A stretch of DNA of 64,000 bases, taken from NCBI GenBank assembly GCA_026826555.1, contig JAKSZT010053887.1, positions 61,292,156 through 61,356,155 on the forward strand, in the 5' to 3' direction. Shown here in pieces: positions 1 to 9,789 of this stretch (position 1 is the stretch's first letter; each line of letters begins with the position of its first letter). The stretch comes from Tolypeutes matacus (lineage: Eukaryota > Chordata > Mammalia > Cingulata > Chlamyphoridae). The translations under genes were made by a program, and so were the position numbers. The notes under the pieces are model-generated. The model was given only the letters and a program-made list of their open reading frames with translations, was not told the origin of the DNA and searched no databases.

Positions 1-555
1 GAAGAGACAGTGGCAGGGACCAATAAAGGAAAGTCCAAGAAGAGAAAGCAAGATGACTCCTTCCTTAGATTTTTCCGTGCCTGATAGGCCATTGGTGATC
101 TTAAAAGCATACCAAAAGAAAAAAAGAGATATTTACACAAATAAACAAACATACAAAACCACAAACCCAGTAACTCTTACATTAGACAGGATACTAATCC
201 TAAAGGCAAATTTCAATGCTATTTTGTTCTTTCTTCCTTATCAAAGGCAAGACTATCCTAGCAGTTCCCGACAGGGCTTTGACAAGAGAGGGTTGGGATT
301 TGTGCTTCCCAGCAAATTGCGAAACCTGGCTTTTCTCAGGAAATTCTAGAAAGAGGACCAGAATGAGGCAAGAGACATATGATGGCTGACCCAAGGACTC
401 GTCATGGTACCAGAAGGTGTGTGGTTCTGACCACCGGGTTGTTATCAGATGAAATAGTGCCTAGCACAGGGCCTGCACATAGAGGGTCGTATATTGCTTA
501 TTGATCTTGTGTTATACTGGGCCTGTACTGTGTATTGTGGGGGTGAGGGAAGGGC
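1..555. other. Single-copy intergenic or intronic DNA
   Basis: No gene, RNA gene or clear repeat body is visible. Open frames here are short and resemble no known protein. The stretch at about 445-515 (a 'gtgcctagcacagggcctg' word followed by 'cacatag') recalls the 3' end of a MIR or L2 element, but it is too short to call. Confidence 0.5.
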
Positions 556-680
556 AGTTTCAATAATGGACATGTATTACCTCCTTTAATTCTCATGACA
601 GCCTTCTTAGATGCTATTATCCTGAGCCCCAGAGAGGTTGAATAACTTGCCCAAAGTCACATAGCCACAGCTGTTCAAAG
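556..680 (-). repeat. MIR SINE relic
   Basis: The MIR core reads in reverse complement: a 'cctttaattctcatgacag' block, then a 'ccccagagaggttgaataac' and 'ttgcccaaagtcacatag' block. This is the antisense of the conserved MIR segment in which 'GGGCAAGTTACTTAACCTC' sits before the 'TGTAAAATGGG' word. The copy is old and partial. Confidence 0.8.
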
Positions 681-683
681 TTT

Positions 684-935
684 CTTCATTCATTCTCCAT
701 TCAGCCACTCAGTCAATATTTATTGAGCACCTACTATATGTCAGGTTTCTGTTAGGAGTTGGGGATAAAGCAATGACCAAAACAGACACAGTCCCTCCCC
801 CCCAAGAGCTAATAGTCCAGGTGGGATGAGGAGAGAGAGACAGTAAACAAATGAAGTTACATATGTCAGAAGGTGATTAATGCTATTGAGGAAAATGAAG
901 CAGGGAAAGAGAAAGGGGATGCCAGGGGCCGAGGT
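684..935 (-). repeat. L2 LINE 3'-end relic
   Basis: The + strand reads 'attgagcacctactatatg', then 'ggagttggggataaagc', a 'cagacacagtccctccc' word and 'aagagctaatagtccagg'. This is the order found in antisense L2 3' ends, whose sense form ends 'cacatagtaggtgctcaata'. No coding part is left. Confidence 0.75.
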
Positions 936-1436
936 AGAGGAAGCCCTTTCTGATGAGTCCTTTGTCCTTGAATGATGTGAGGATGCGCTTGAGTCCATCA
1001 TGCCACCCAGACTCTTGAGAGTAAGGGAAAATGCTGCATATCTCTAGCCACATTCTCTTTCATGCTTGCCTTCCACGGAAGTTTTCTGTGTACCTAGAAT
1101 TAAATATAGGACTTGGGTGAAATCCCCCTGATATTGCTGTGGGAAAACAGCCATCAAAATAGATATGAATCTTGGGGCCAATTGGAGGAATGTTTGATTC
1201 TCGTCAAGAGTATTGCTTTTGATTCTGGAATGGACTTATTCACATATACCTTCCTGTTGGTCTGGCTCCAAAGGGTTTCTGTATATCTGCATAAAGTGGG
1301 ACTTTATGAAAAAGTGCCCTTTTCTGCTGGAGCGGAGGGGGAAAGAAAGAGGAGAGGACAATGGGGATGAGATGGAGAGGTTGTCCATGTCACTTGCTCC
1401 CACATCCCATTGGCCAGGCCTTGGGCACGTGGAGAG
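936..1436. other. Single-copy DNA, nothing recognised
   Basis: I find no repeat or gene signature. The open frames here (up to 86 codons on either strand) overlap each other in several frames and have no domain-like pattern, so I treat them as chance. Confidence 0.5.
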
Positions 1437-1632
1437 GTAGCAGGTTAAGAGCACAGACTCTGGAGTCAGGCTGTGGGGTTCATATCCGCCACATGGGCAA
1501 GGAATTCAACCTCTCTGTACTTCAGTTTCACATCTGTAAAATGGGACTATGATAATAGCACCTAGCTTATAGGGCTGAGGATTAATCTGTAAGGTACCTA
1601 GAAGAGTGCCTGGCAAATAGTTCCTTATATAA
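1437..1632 (+). repeat. MIR SINE, nearly complete
   Basis: A good sense-strand MIR. In order it shows the tRNA-like head ('aggttaagagcacagactct' then 'ggagtcaggctgtgggg'), the 'gggcaaggaattcaacctct' word, 'catctgtaaaatgggac', 'gataatagcacctagc' and 'gaggattaatctgtaagg', closing with 'agagtgcctggcaaatag'. About 190 bp of the ~260-bp consensus remain. Confidence 0.92.
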
Positions 1633-2161
1633 ATAAGTGGCTACATCTAGCTGCAAGGATGGTTGGGAAATATAGTTTCTAGCTGGGCAGCTAAGTGTTT
1701 TGTCAGTAAAACTCAGACGGTTTGTTACTAAAAGGAAGCAGGGGAGAATGGATACAGGATAGCATGTCTATATAATTTTCATCCAAAATGGAACACTTTA
1801 GAGACTGAAAGGAAGCCACTATTAATTACTGCGGTGACAGGCGTAGGAGACAGGCGCTGTGTTGGGAAAACCAGGATGTCTTGCCACCCTAACCTTGAGG
1901 GGTTAGTAACTGTCTCCAACACGGCATGTCCGATTGGCCTATTTCACAAATTTTTTTTTACCTAAAAATCACAGTCCAAAGGCTGAGTGGAGGGACAGAT
2001 GGAGAGGATGTGGAGTATTTATAGCATTTAAACTATATTCCAACTACCTGGCCTCTTGGAAAAGTCTATAGATTGACAAAAGAAGCCCTGGTTAAAAGTG
2101 GAAATACAAATCAATCATGATGAGACACAGTGCTCAGTGCTCTGCTAGGTGCAGAATGGGA

Positions 2162-2195
<34 letters not shown>

Positions 2196-3465
2196 CTGGG
2201 TGTTGCCAGTTTCTGGTGGAAAATGGGCTCAATTGTTGTGATTTGCATTGGAGGGGAGAGTTAAACAGTCTTCAGTCGCAACCATTTCACAGGTGTGAGT
2301 ATCTTTGTTTATTTCATTCCCATCTTTTAAAAATTATCTTCAGTATTGGCAAATGGATTGCTGTCAGGCTTTGAAAGCTCTTCCTTTTGCCAAGTTATTC
2401 GGAAGTATTCTTAAATTCTAAAGAAAAATTAGCCTTGCTATGGGACTTTGAGAGAGAAGAGCCTTCACTAAGTAATAAATAACCTAGCCAGGTTGGAAAG
2501 GGAGGTGACCACCTACAGTGCGAGTCCCAGACTGAATTCAGAACCCCTGCAAGGATCTTAACCCAGCCTGCATTTTCTTTTTCTTCGTGAGAGAACTAAT
2601 ATGTTGTGGCAGATAAAGAGGAACAAGTGAGAAATGGATATGAACTCCAGGCCCCTAACAACATAAGAAAGTGTAAAAAAAATCAGCATTGGGTTGATAA
2701 GAGGAAAAATCATAGCCAACTGTAAAAATCCATCCTCTGACTTCCACATCCCCACCAAATAAACCGATGCATTTCAGCAAATGGTAAATAATGCTTAAAA
2801 TGGCAGAAGCTAGAGTTGGGAAAATAAGAACCAGGTGTTAGAAAGAAGGAAAACCAAAAAGAGCATACATTTTCCGTCAACAATCCCCACCATAAATCGT
2901 AGCAATGCCACCATCACGACCTGGAGCCCGCAGGGAAGAGACTGTTGTAAAAATGATAAATCAGAATCACTACACACCAGGTCTTGATAAAACAAAGAAA
3001 GTTGATTCCAGGGTCTGATATATATATAATCACAGAGAAACAAAGCTTGATCAGTGAAGGGCCAAATGTGAGGAAATGCAAAGTTCAAAATCTGGTGGCT
3101 GCTTAAAATTCCAGCCGAGCCGAACATTGGATAATATAGTGGAAATTGATGACTCAGTGGAATCCGGCTGCAGCAAAATAGAGATATATTACAAATTTCT
3201 TCACAAGAGCAGAACGATATATATGCCAGTGCCTGTTCATCACATTTTTATGTATTTTTCATACCCAGAAACAAGAGAGAATATACTGTCTATACCGCCT
3301 TCATAAAATAGGGTTAACATATTTTCTGGGTTTTTGTTGTTGCTGTTATTCCTTTCAAGAAGCAAATTCTACCACCCCTTTAAGAAAAAGCCTTATGTGG
3401 AAAAATGAGCTATTGCCAATTCGATTCATTACTTAAGTGATAGCCATAATTGCACTTCTGCAGCA
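1633..3465. other. Single-copy DNA with an A28 tract
   Basis: No coding exon is recognised. A pure run of 28 A lies at 2165-2192, just after a short L2-like word, and may be the tail of a decayed retroposon. Open frames across 2810-3306 face each other on opposite strands and look like chance. Confidence 0.5.
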
Positions 3466-3468
3466 TTT

Positions 3469-3527
3469 GGGTATGGGCGTGGGGATGGGATGGGACAGGA
3501 TGGGGTGGAGAGGGGGTTGGGGTGCGG
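3469..3527 (+). other. G-rich block with a G-quadruplex motif
   Basis: Eight runs of three or more G occur in about 60 bases. Positions 3481-3505 fit the G3+N1-7 rule, with loops of 2, 2 and 7 bases between runs of 4, 3, 3 and 4 G. More runs of 4-5 G follow to 3522. No promoter or CpG enrichment is visible around it. Confidence 0.7.
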
Positions 3528-3969
3528 ATGATGCAGAAGCCCCATCAAGGACTGTTAGCAGCCTCAAACAAACTGTGACGTCTGGGCTCACTGAAGCACT
3601 AGGCTAGCTGCTCTCAGGGCCTTCCTCAGGGACATGTGTTTATAGGGCAGCAAGGTTTCCAAGCGTGACAATGGGAGATCCTTGGGTAGGACTTCCTGAA
3701 GGCCTTAAGTGAAAACATGGTCATTACAAAAGACTACTTAGCAGAGTCTTTTGACCCTAGAGAATGCGTTATGTCAGGAATGCCACCGAGGGTGGGAACT
3801 TGAAGGAATTGGGATTAGGCCTGCCTCGGCTTTCTCTTTTCCTAGCTAGCTATGCTTGTGAGTTAGTTAGTGATACCAAGCAACTCAGCATGGCCATCCT
3901 AAGGCAGAGAGTTTAAGGCAGGGACTTCATCTCCGTGTCTTTATGATGCCTTGTCCGACTGGAGAGTTC

Positions 3970-4094
3970 TCGAAATCTACTCCCTGGACCAACCACATCA
4001 GTATCACCAGGAAAATTTGTTAGAAATGCAACTTCTTATGTTCCACCCCAGACCTACTGAATCAGAAACGCTGAGGGTGGGGATAACAAACTGT
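3970..4094 (+). mobile_element. MER5A-type hAT fragment, left half
   Basis: The MER5A words appear in order: 'ccacatcagtatcaccagg', 'tgttagaaatgcaacttctta', 'ccaccccagacctactgaat' and 'cagaaacgctgagggtgggg'. The copy stops at 'acaaactgtg', where the antisense L1 begins. The missing end resumes at 6211. MER5A is a short non-autonomous DNA transposon of the hAT-Charlie group. Confidence 0.88.
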
Positions 4095-5073
4095 GTGTGT
4101 GTTTTTAATTTTTAATAAAATTTTATTGAAGTATATCATTCATCCATGAACATACATAGAAAATGAGTATAGAGTAAAAGCTGTGAACTTACAAAACAAA
4201 CATGCATATCATCATACAGAGCTCCCACACATTACCCCATCACCAACACCTTGCATTGTTGTAAAAAATTTGCTATAAACTATGAAAGAGCATCGTCAAA
4301 ATATTATTAACTATAGTCCATATTTTATATTTGGTATATTTTCCCTTAATACACCCGATTATTAACACCATGTATTAGTGTCATATATTTGTTATAGTTC
4401 ATGAGAGAATGTTCTCATATTCTGTTAACCACAGTCCATCTTCCACCACAGGATTCACTGTGTTATACAGCTCCATGCTTTGTACAGTCAATTCAAGTGT
4501 ATACTCAGTGGCTCTCATTTTCATCACAGAGTTGTGCTGTCATCACCTCAGTCAATTTTAGAACATTTTCATTATTAAAAGAGGAAAAAATCCCATACCC
4601 CATTTTACCCCTCTATTGTTGTCCATTAGAATTGATATAATATCTTCTTTGCCATTGCTGCAAAAATATTACAATATTTGCTGTTAATTATTGTCCATAA
4701 GTTATATTAGTTGTAATTTTCCTGTGTACCACCATATTCTTAACACTTTGTAAAAGAACATTTTTGTATTTATACTGTTAGCCAAAGTCTTCATCCACCA
4801 CCGTAATCACTGTTTTTCATTCCCTAGATTATTCTCTATCTTCCTTTCAATTGACATTTATGTCTATAGACTACTTTCAGCCATAATCACATTTATAAAT
4901 CAGCAGTGTTAGTTATGTGTTCATCAACTCTATTCATTTCCACACATTTAAAATAAACATTATTAAAAATTCTATATACATCAAGCATCAGCTCCCATTC
5001 TCAACCCACATTCTATTTCTTATTAACCTATACTCTAGAGTTTACCTCTGTGATTTTATTCATCATATTTAGT

Positions 5074-5451
5074 TCATATTAGTGAGATCATACAATATTT
5101 GTCCCTCTGTGTCCAACCCTCTTCACTCAACGTAATATTCTCAAGGTTCATCCATGTTGTCATATGCATCCCGATTTCATTTCCTCTTACAGCTGAATAG
5201 TATTCCATTATATATAGATATATACCACACTTTGCTTTTCCATTCATCAGTCGATGATACTTAGGCTGGTTCCATATTTTAGCAATTGTGAATAATGCTG
5301 CTATGAACATCAGTGTGTGAATGTCAGTTCGCATACTTGCTTTCAGTTCTCCTGAATATATTCCTAGTAACAGTATTGCTGGATCATATGGCAGTTTTTT
5401 ATTCAGCTTCTTGAGGTACTGCCTAACTGTCTTCCACAGAGGCCACACCAT
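5074..5451 (-). pseudogene. L1 ORF2p C-terminus remnant
   Basis: A 125-codon frame matches the cysteine-rich C-terminal end of L1 ORF2p: a QYLKKLN.KLPYDPAILLLGIY segment, then MFIAALFTIAKIWNQPK, then IYLYIMEYYSAVRGNEIG and a TWMNLENITLSE end. In a live L1, ORF2p supplies endonuclease and reverse transcriptase, and this region is the C-terminal RNA-binding end. Here the upstream domains are absent and the frame breaks beyond 5451, so nothing functional is made. It abuts the 3'UTR at 5074. Confidence 0.9.
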
Positions 5452-5821
5452 TCTACATTCCTACCAGCAGTGAAGGAATGCACCTATTTCTCCACATCCT
5501 CTCTAGCACTTGTAGTTTTCTGTGTTTTTGTTTTTTTTTTTTGAATGGCCATTCTATAAAGTATGAAATGGTATCTCATTGTTAGATCTACATTTCCCTA
5601 ATAGCTAGTGATGTTGAACAATTTTTCATGTGCCTTTTGGCCGTTTGTGTTTCTCTTTGGGAAAATGTCTATTCAAATCTTTTGCCCATTTTTAAATTAG
5701 GTTGCTTGTCTTTCTATCCTTGAGTTGTATGATGTCTTTATATAATGGATATCAAACCTTTATCAGATATGTGGTTTCCAAATATTTTCTTCCATTGAGT
5801 AGGCTGCCTTTTTACTTTCTT

Positions 5822-5916
5822 TTAATTTTATTATTTTTTAGGAGGTACCGGGGATTGAACCCCCACTTCATATATAGGAAAAAGGCACTCAAACCACTGA
5901 GCTACAGCTGCTCCCC
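5822..5916 (-). mobile_element. Short tRNA-derived SINE (DAS-like)
   Basis: In sense (minus strand) it reads 'GGGGAGCAGCTGTAGCTCAG' onward. The A box (TAGCTCAGTGG) fits the Pol III consensus exactly and the B box is near-consensus (GGTTCAATCCC); they are followed by CCTCCTAAAAAATAA and a short A-rich tail. It is only about 95 bp, so just the tRNA-like part. A 10-bp duplication, TTACTTTCTT, flanks it (5812-5821 and 5917-5926). It sits inside the L1 ORF2 remnant, so it is younger than that L1. Confidence 0.85.
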
Positions 5917-6210
5917 TTACTTTCTTGACAAAGTCTTTTGAAAAAAAAAAAAAAAGTGCTTAATTTTGAGGAGGCCCCATTTATCTATTTTTCTTTTGTT
6001 GCTTGTACTTTGGGTGTAAGGTTTAAGAAACTACCTCCTACAACAAGATCTTGAAGAGGTTTCCTTACATTTTCTTCTAGGAGTTTTATGATTGTAGCTT
6101 TTATATTTAAGTCCTTGATCTATTTTGAGTTAATTTTTGCCCTTCTTCTCTTATTTTTGTGATAGTTAAGCCCTGCCTATCTGCTCTAATGCCATCTTGC
6201 TGGAAGTCCT

Positions 6211-6265
6211 ACAAACTGTATTTTAACAAGTTCTTAGCATGTTAAAGTTTGATAAGACTGTTCTA
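6211..6265 (+). mobile_element. MER5A-type hAT fragment, right half
   Basis: The words 'acaaactgtattttaacaag' and 'gttaaagtttgataagactg' are the MER5A terminal part, normally ending 'gctaaagtttgagaaccactg'. It continues the element broken at 4094. Together with the repeated 'acaaactgt' this proves that the L1 jumped into an older MER5A. Confidence 0.78.
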
Positions 6266-6334
6266 GGGGAAGTGGGCTAACAATTGTTAATGGCCCCTCT
6301 GGGATTACCAAACTAGGCTTGTGATACTTATTTA

Positions 6335-6485
6335 TTGTCATACAATCACATCTTGAGCTCTGAGACGATCATCTCTATTTTAAAGATGAGGAAATAAGAC
6401 TCATAATTTCAGCAACTTGCTCAAGAGTGTGCAGCCATTGAGTGGCAGCGTCAGGATTGTGAATCCTGATCCTTCTGGTCCTAAA
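6335..6485 (-). repeat. MIR SINE relic
   Basis: Antisense MIR core: 'tttaaagatgaggaaataag', 'agcaacttgctcaagagtg', 'cattgagtggcagcgtcagg'. Partial and diverged. Confidence 0.75.
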
Positions 6486-6774
6486 TTTGTTCTTTTACAC
6501 TAATGTGACGACCAACCGTGGTCCAAATCCATTCCCGATTGGTATAGAAAGGACTGTTCTTCAATAGCTTGAAAATTAATGGCCCCTTCTTAAGAAGTAG
6601 GTTAATAGAGCTGTTTGTTAGACTGTACTGCTGTATGAGCTTTATTTTCATGTGATTCAAAACATGTCATCTTTTACATGGAAGGGTAGGACTAGGGAGT
6701 ATTTATTAGCTTTTCTGATGAAGGTCTAGGCAAGCAGAAACTGAGAAGTAGCAGATGTGGAATAAGAGAAGGTG

Positions 6775-6985
6775 CAGACCAGGAGTCCAGAGGCCTGGGT
6801 TCAAGTCTTCACAGTTCAGTGGCCATGCAACTGAGTTACCTAGTTTCACTGAAGTTCAGTGTTTTCCCATCTGTAAAATGGGGGAAATGTCTTTTGTGTT
6901 TTTCTCTCATGAAGTCGTGGAGAGGGTCAAATGAGAGAAGGTAGAGGAAAATGTCTTGAAACTCCAGAGTGTCCCTTAAAGCCTT
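6775..6985 (+). repeat. MIR SINE relic
   Basis: Sense-strand MIR words in order: 'ggcctgggttcaagtctt', then 'tttcccatctgtaaaatggg' and 'gtcaaatgagagaaggtag'. The head is recognisable and the tail weak. Confidence 0.75.
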
Positions 6986-7479
6986 ATTATTGTTAATATA
7001 GTGAGGAGACAAGTGTTCAGGATAAAGTTATTCACCATCCTCAGGATCAGGGTGTTCTTTCTCTGCTTTTAATTTGTTCATGTCATAGAGATCAGGAATC
7101 TCATGGGGGCAGTCAGTGAAGTAAGGCAGCTAAATTCATTGTTTTCAGGCACAGTGCCAGCCCTCATAAAGAATGTCTGTGGCACCAACACAGGTTTGGG
7201 ATTATGTGTGATCAGGAGAGAGAGAGCCGGTGAAAATGGTTAAAATGGTCAGGTTGGCAGGTGGTGATTGTGGTCAGGAGAACTATGCCAGGCCAAGGAG
7301 CACCTAGCTCTAGAGAGGTGCTTATAGTCAGGGATGGGGGACCCACAGCATAAAATGGGAGAATGCCTAGGAGGGAGATCTGAAGTGCTGACAGATAGGT
7401 GATATCTAGGAGTGGGCAGGTAACCTGCAAGGAAGACTCAGGGAAGGTTCTACATTTTCTCTGTGCAGGTAAACCATGA

Positions 7480-7785
7480 CCCCCTTGTTATGGATTCAAA
7501 GGCTGCTTATAGCAAACACCACATGGCAAGGCTCATGGCTGGGACTGCTGGTCTCTCCCTTCTCTTCAAGGTTTCATTGATTTTAGCCTCATGCTTCTGT
7601 GGCTTTCTTTTTCTCTCTCTGTATTTACAGTAATAGGAATGAGTCCCATCCTGAAGGGGGTAGGTCATACCTTAACTGAAGTAGCCTCATCACAAGATCC
7701 TACTTATAATGGGTTTATACCCACAGGAATGGGTTAGATTTAAGAACATGCTTTTCTGGGGCACATACAGCTTCAAACCACCACA
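7480..7785. repeat. Unclassified interspersed repeat
   Basis: A block with the style of a retrovirus-like or other dispersed element: 'ggttagatttaagaacatgc', 'tttctggggcacatacagc' and a closing 'cttcaaaccaccaca'. I recall similar wording from dispersed repeats of this kind of genome but cannot name the family or the strand from sequence alone. Confidence 0.45.
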
Positions 7786-7829
7786 CCCCTAAATCTGAAA
7801 TCTTTATAATTTTTGCCACTGTTGACCTG

Positions 7830-8065
7830 AATCTTTAATAAATAGTAGGTATTATTACATGTGTAAGACACTGAGAATGGCAGTGTATATATACATTATA
7901 CCATTTAACCTTTAGAACAACGCTGACATTTTGGTATTACTGTTCCCATTTTGCAGAGGAAAAACTGAGGCCCAAGATGCTTAAATAACTCATCAAGGCT
8001 ACATAGTAAGAAGCAGAGCTGAGTTCAGAACACTGGGCCTTCTGGGCTCAGGTCGGTGTTCTGCC
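7830..8065 (-). repeat. MIR SINE relic
   Basis: Antisense MIR: 'ataccatttaacctttagaac', 'ttcccattttgcagagga' with 'aaactgaggcccaagatgc', then 'gctacatagtaagaagcagag' and 'ctgagttcagaacactggg'. Confidence 0.88.
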
Positions 8066-8328
8066 CCCTCCCTCTGCCCTCTTGCTGTGCTGCGGACACC
8101 CAAGTGGTCACGACAGAAGAGACTGGGTCAAGGTCCTGGTACAGCTCGGAGGGGTGACTCTTGGTATCTGAAGCTTCCAGAATCTCATCTTTAGGGCTTC
8201 ACAGTGGCCTGGGAGACTTCACAGTTTCTCTCAAACCTGGCTGACCTACTAACACCAGCTGTGGTCCCAGGCATACTGAATTTCTCCCCACCCTTCAAAT
8301 ATATCATGCCCCTTTTGACCCTGGTCAG

Positions 8329-8465
8329 GTGTTTCTCAAAGTGTGACCTGAGATCTACCTGTTTGTTTCAGATGCAAACTCCAGGTGTCCGTGAAACTGG
8401 AATCTCTGGGAGTAAGGCTGGAGCATTTGCATTTTAAGAAGCACCCCAAGTGATTTGTTTGCATG
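8329..8465 (+). mobile_element. MER5-type hAT fragment
   Basis: It begins 'tgtttctcaaagtgtgacc' and continues 'gaaactggaatctctggg', 'gcatttgcattttaagaagc' and 'accccaagtgattt'. This is the order of MER5A/MER5B. The middle is diverged. Confidence 0.7.
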
Positions 8466-8469
8466 CCTC

Positions 8470-8570
8470 TGTTATAATACTTATCCCCTTGTACTCTTGG
8501 TGAGTTCTTTGAAAGTGGGGACTGTGTCTCACTCTTCTCCCAAGTACACAGCACAGTGCCTCCCCCGCTC
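8470..8570 (+). repeat. L2 3'-end-like relic
   Basis: The words 'ttctttgaaagtggggactg', 'tgtctcactcttctcccaag' and 'acacagcacagtgcctccc' follow the L2 3'UTR order (rise of 'gggaccgtgtct' then 'cagtgcctggcac'). Confidence 0.5.
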
Positions 8571-9539
8571 CCCAAAAGTTTGCTTGCAAGAAGAAGAGGA
8601 CAAGTCAGGCATGGGTCCCAGAGGAACTTGGGTAGTGGGCAGAGTACAAAAGCAGGGATCTAAATACTTTCCAGGGCTTGAGGCTGGGGCCTTGAGTCAT
8701 CCTCCAAAGTAAGGCTAGTACTCAACTCTTAAAACCAAAGGAAAAGTCATTGAAAATCAAGTTCGGCTGGCTACGGGCTTAGGACTCTTCCAATTTCTCA
8801 TAGCTTGGATCTAGTGTTGTTCCCTGCAAGTGGGGTCATCTGTCCCACTCAATTTTCAAATACTGGGGAAGAGGCTGGAGTGGTGAAACAGGCCATAACT
8901 TTAACTTCTTTGTCTTCAGTTTAATGGTAGATGCTCTGAAATCTGGATGTAAGAAGCCTGGGCAGTTGTTAATGAGTTTGGAGGGGAGGGATGTTCCAAT
9001 TGTGGAGAGGCAACCATACTATCTTCATGTATGCAGTTTGTTCTGGAAGGAAAGGGGAGAGTCCCTCATTCAAATTTTAGATAGAGTAGAAGCATCACTG
9101 TCCTCCTGCTTTTCTTGAATCAAAACCTTTTAAAAATGTCTTCTGGATTTTAACCAAGGTTGCAGAGCTGTGTGAATGAGTACCTGATGGGAGTCCCTGC
9201 TGCACTGTGGGCTTCTTTGATTTGTGGCTCTGACTCAAGGTCAATTAATTTTTTTTTTTTTAAATCTTTTTATTTTGATTCAACCACTTCATTTCCAGAC
9301 CATCTTTTTTTATTGTATTTACCACGTTATAAATTCACTGACAGCAATTCAGAGCAAGGTTGAGGGGAATTTTATTATTTTTGTTTACTGGGAACCATTA
9401 AAAAGCGCGGCTGTTAAAGATTATTTGTTGTTTCAGTAAAGTTTCAACAACAAATGTCAGAGGTACCAGTGAAATCCATAGCATTCTTATTCCTGGATAA
9501 TTTGTTTCTGCTCTTGTTGGCCTGCATATGTTTTAAGGA
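8571..9539. other. Single-copy DNA, nothing recognised
   Basis: No repeat body, exon or RNA gene is recognised. The open frames at 8455-8712 and 8924-9439 have no known domain, and none has splice or start context that would make it convincing. Confidence 0.45.
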
Positions 9540-9780
9540 TTTCCAGGGTGGTGGTTTCTATTTAAGGCACATCATCTGCAGAATTCTGAAATATAAACCA
9601 GTTCTTTGAAATTTTTGATAAAGCTCCGTTCTTAATAACAGGAGAGTTTCAATTGCCCGCATAGGCACTTGGCCATCTGTAAATAAATGAAGTTCAATGT
9701 GGAAACCAGCATAAGGAAGCCGTTTCGGTGACTATTTCTATTTTGTTCATTCACATCCTCAGATTTCAAGAAGACAAATG
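9540..9780. promoter_or_regulatory. Candidate conserved non-coding segment (weak)
   Basis: A repeat-free stretch with several binding-site-like words: 'tctatttaaggcac' (MEF2-like), 'tttgataaagct' (GATA-like), 'ttcaattgcccgc' and 'gtaaataaatga' (forkhead-like). No frame is open across it. The call rests on word density only; it could equally be ordinary AT-rich DNA. Confidence 0.25.
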
Positions 9781-9789
9781 TGGAAAGAG

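Larger units (their letters stand above)
4095..6210 (-). mobile_element. LINE-1 copy, internally deleted, antisense, inside MER5A
   Basis: Read on the minus strand, this copy holds the ORF2 C-terminus (about 6140 down to 5074) and about 1 kb of 3'UTR. The 3'UTR type is shared with the L1 at 15.9 kb. The last 125 ORF2 codons are still one frame and include the family words MFIAALFTIAK, WNQPK and MEYYSAVRGNEIG. The flanks show an imperfect duplication ('acaaactgt' at 4085 and 6211), and the interrupted MER5A continues on the far side. Positions 6145-6205 do not match ORF2. In sense they read 'CCAGCAAGATGGCATTAGAG', which resembles an L1 5' start, so the copy may have lost most of its inside. 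A DAS-like SINE sits within it. Confidence 0.93.
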
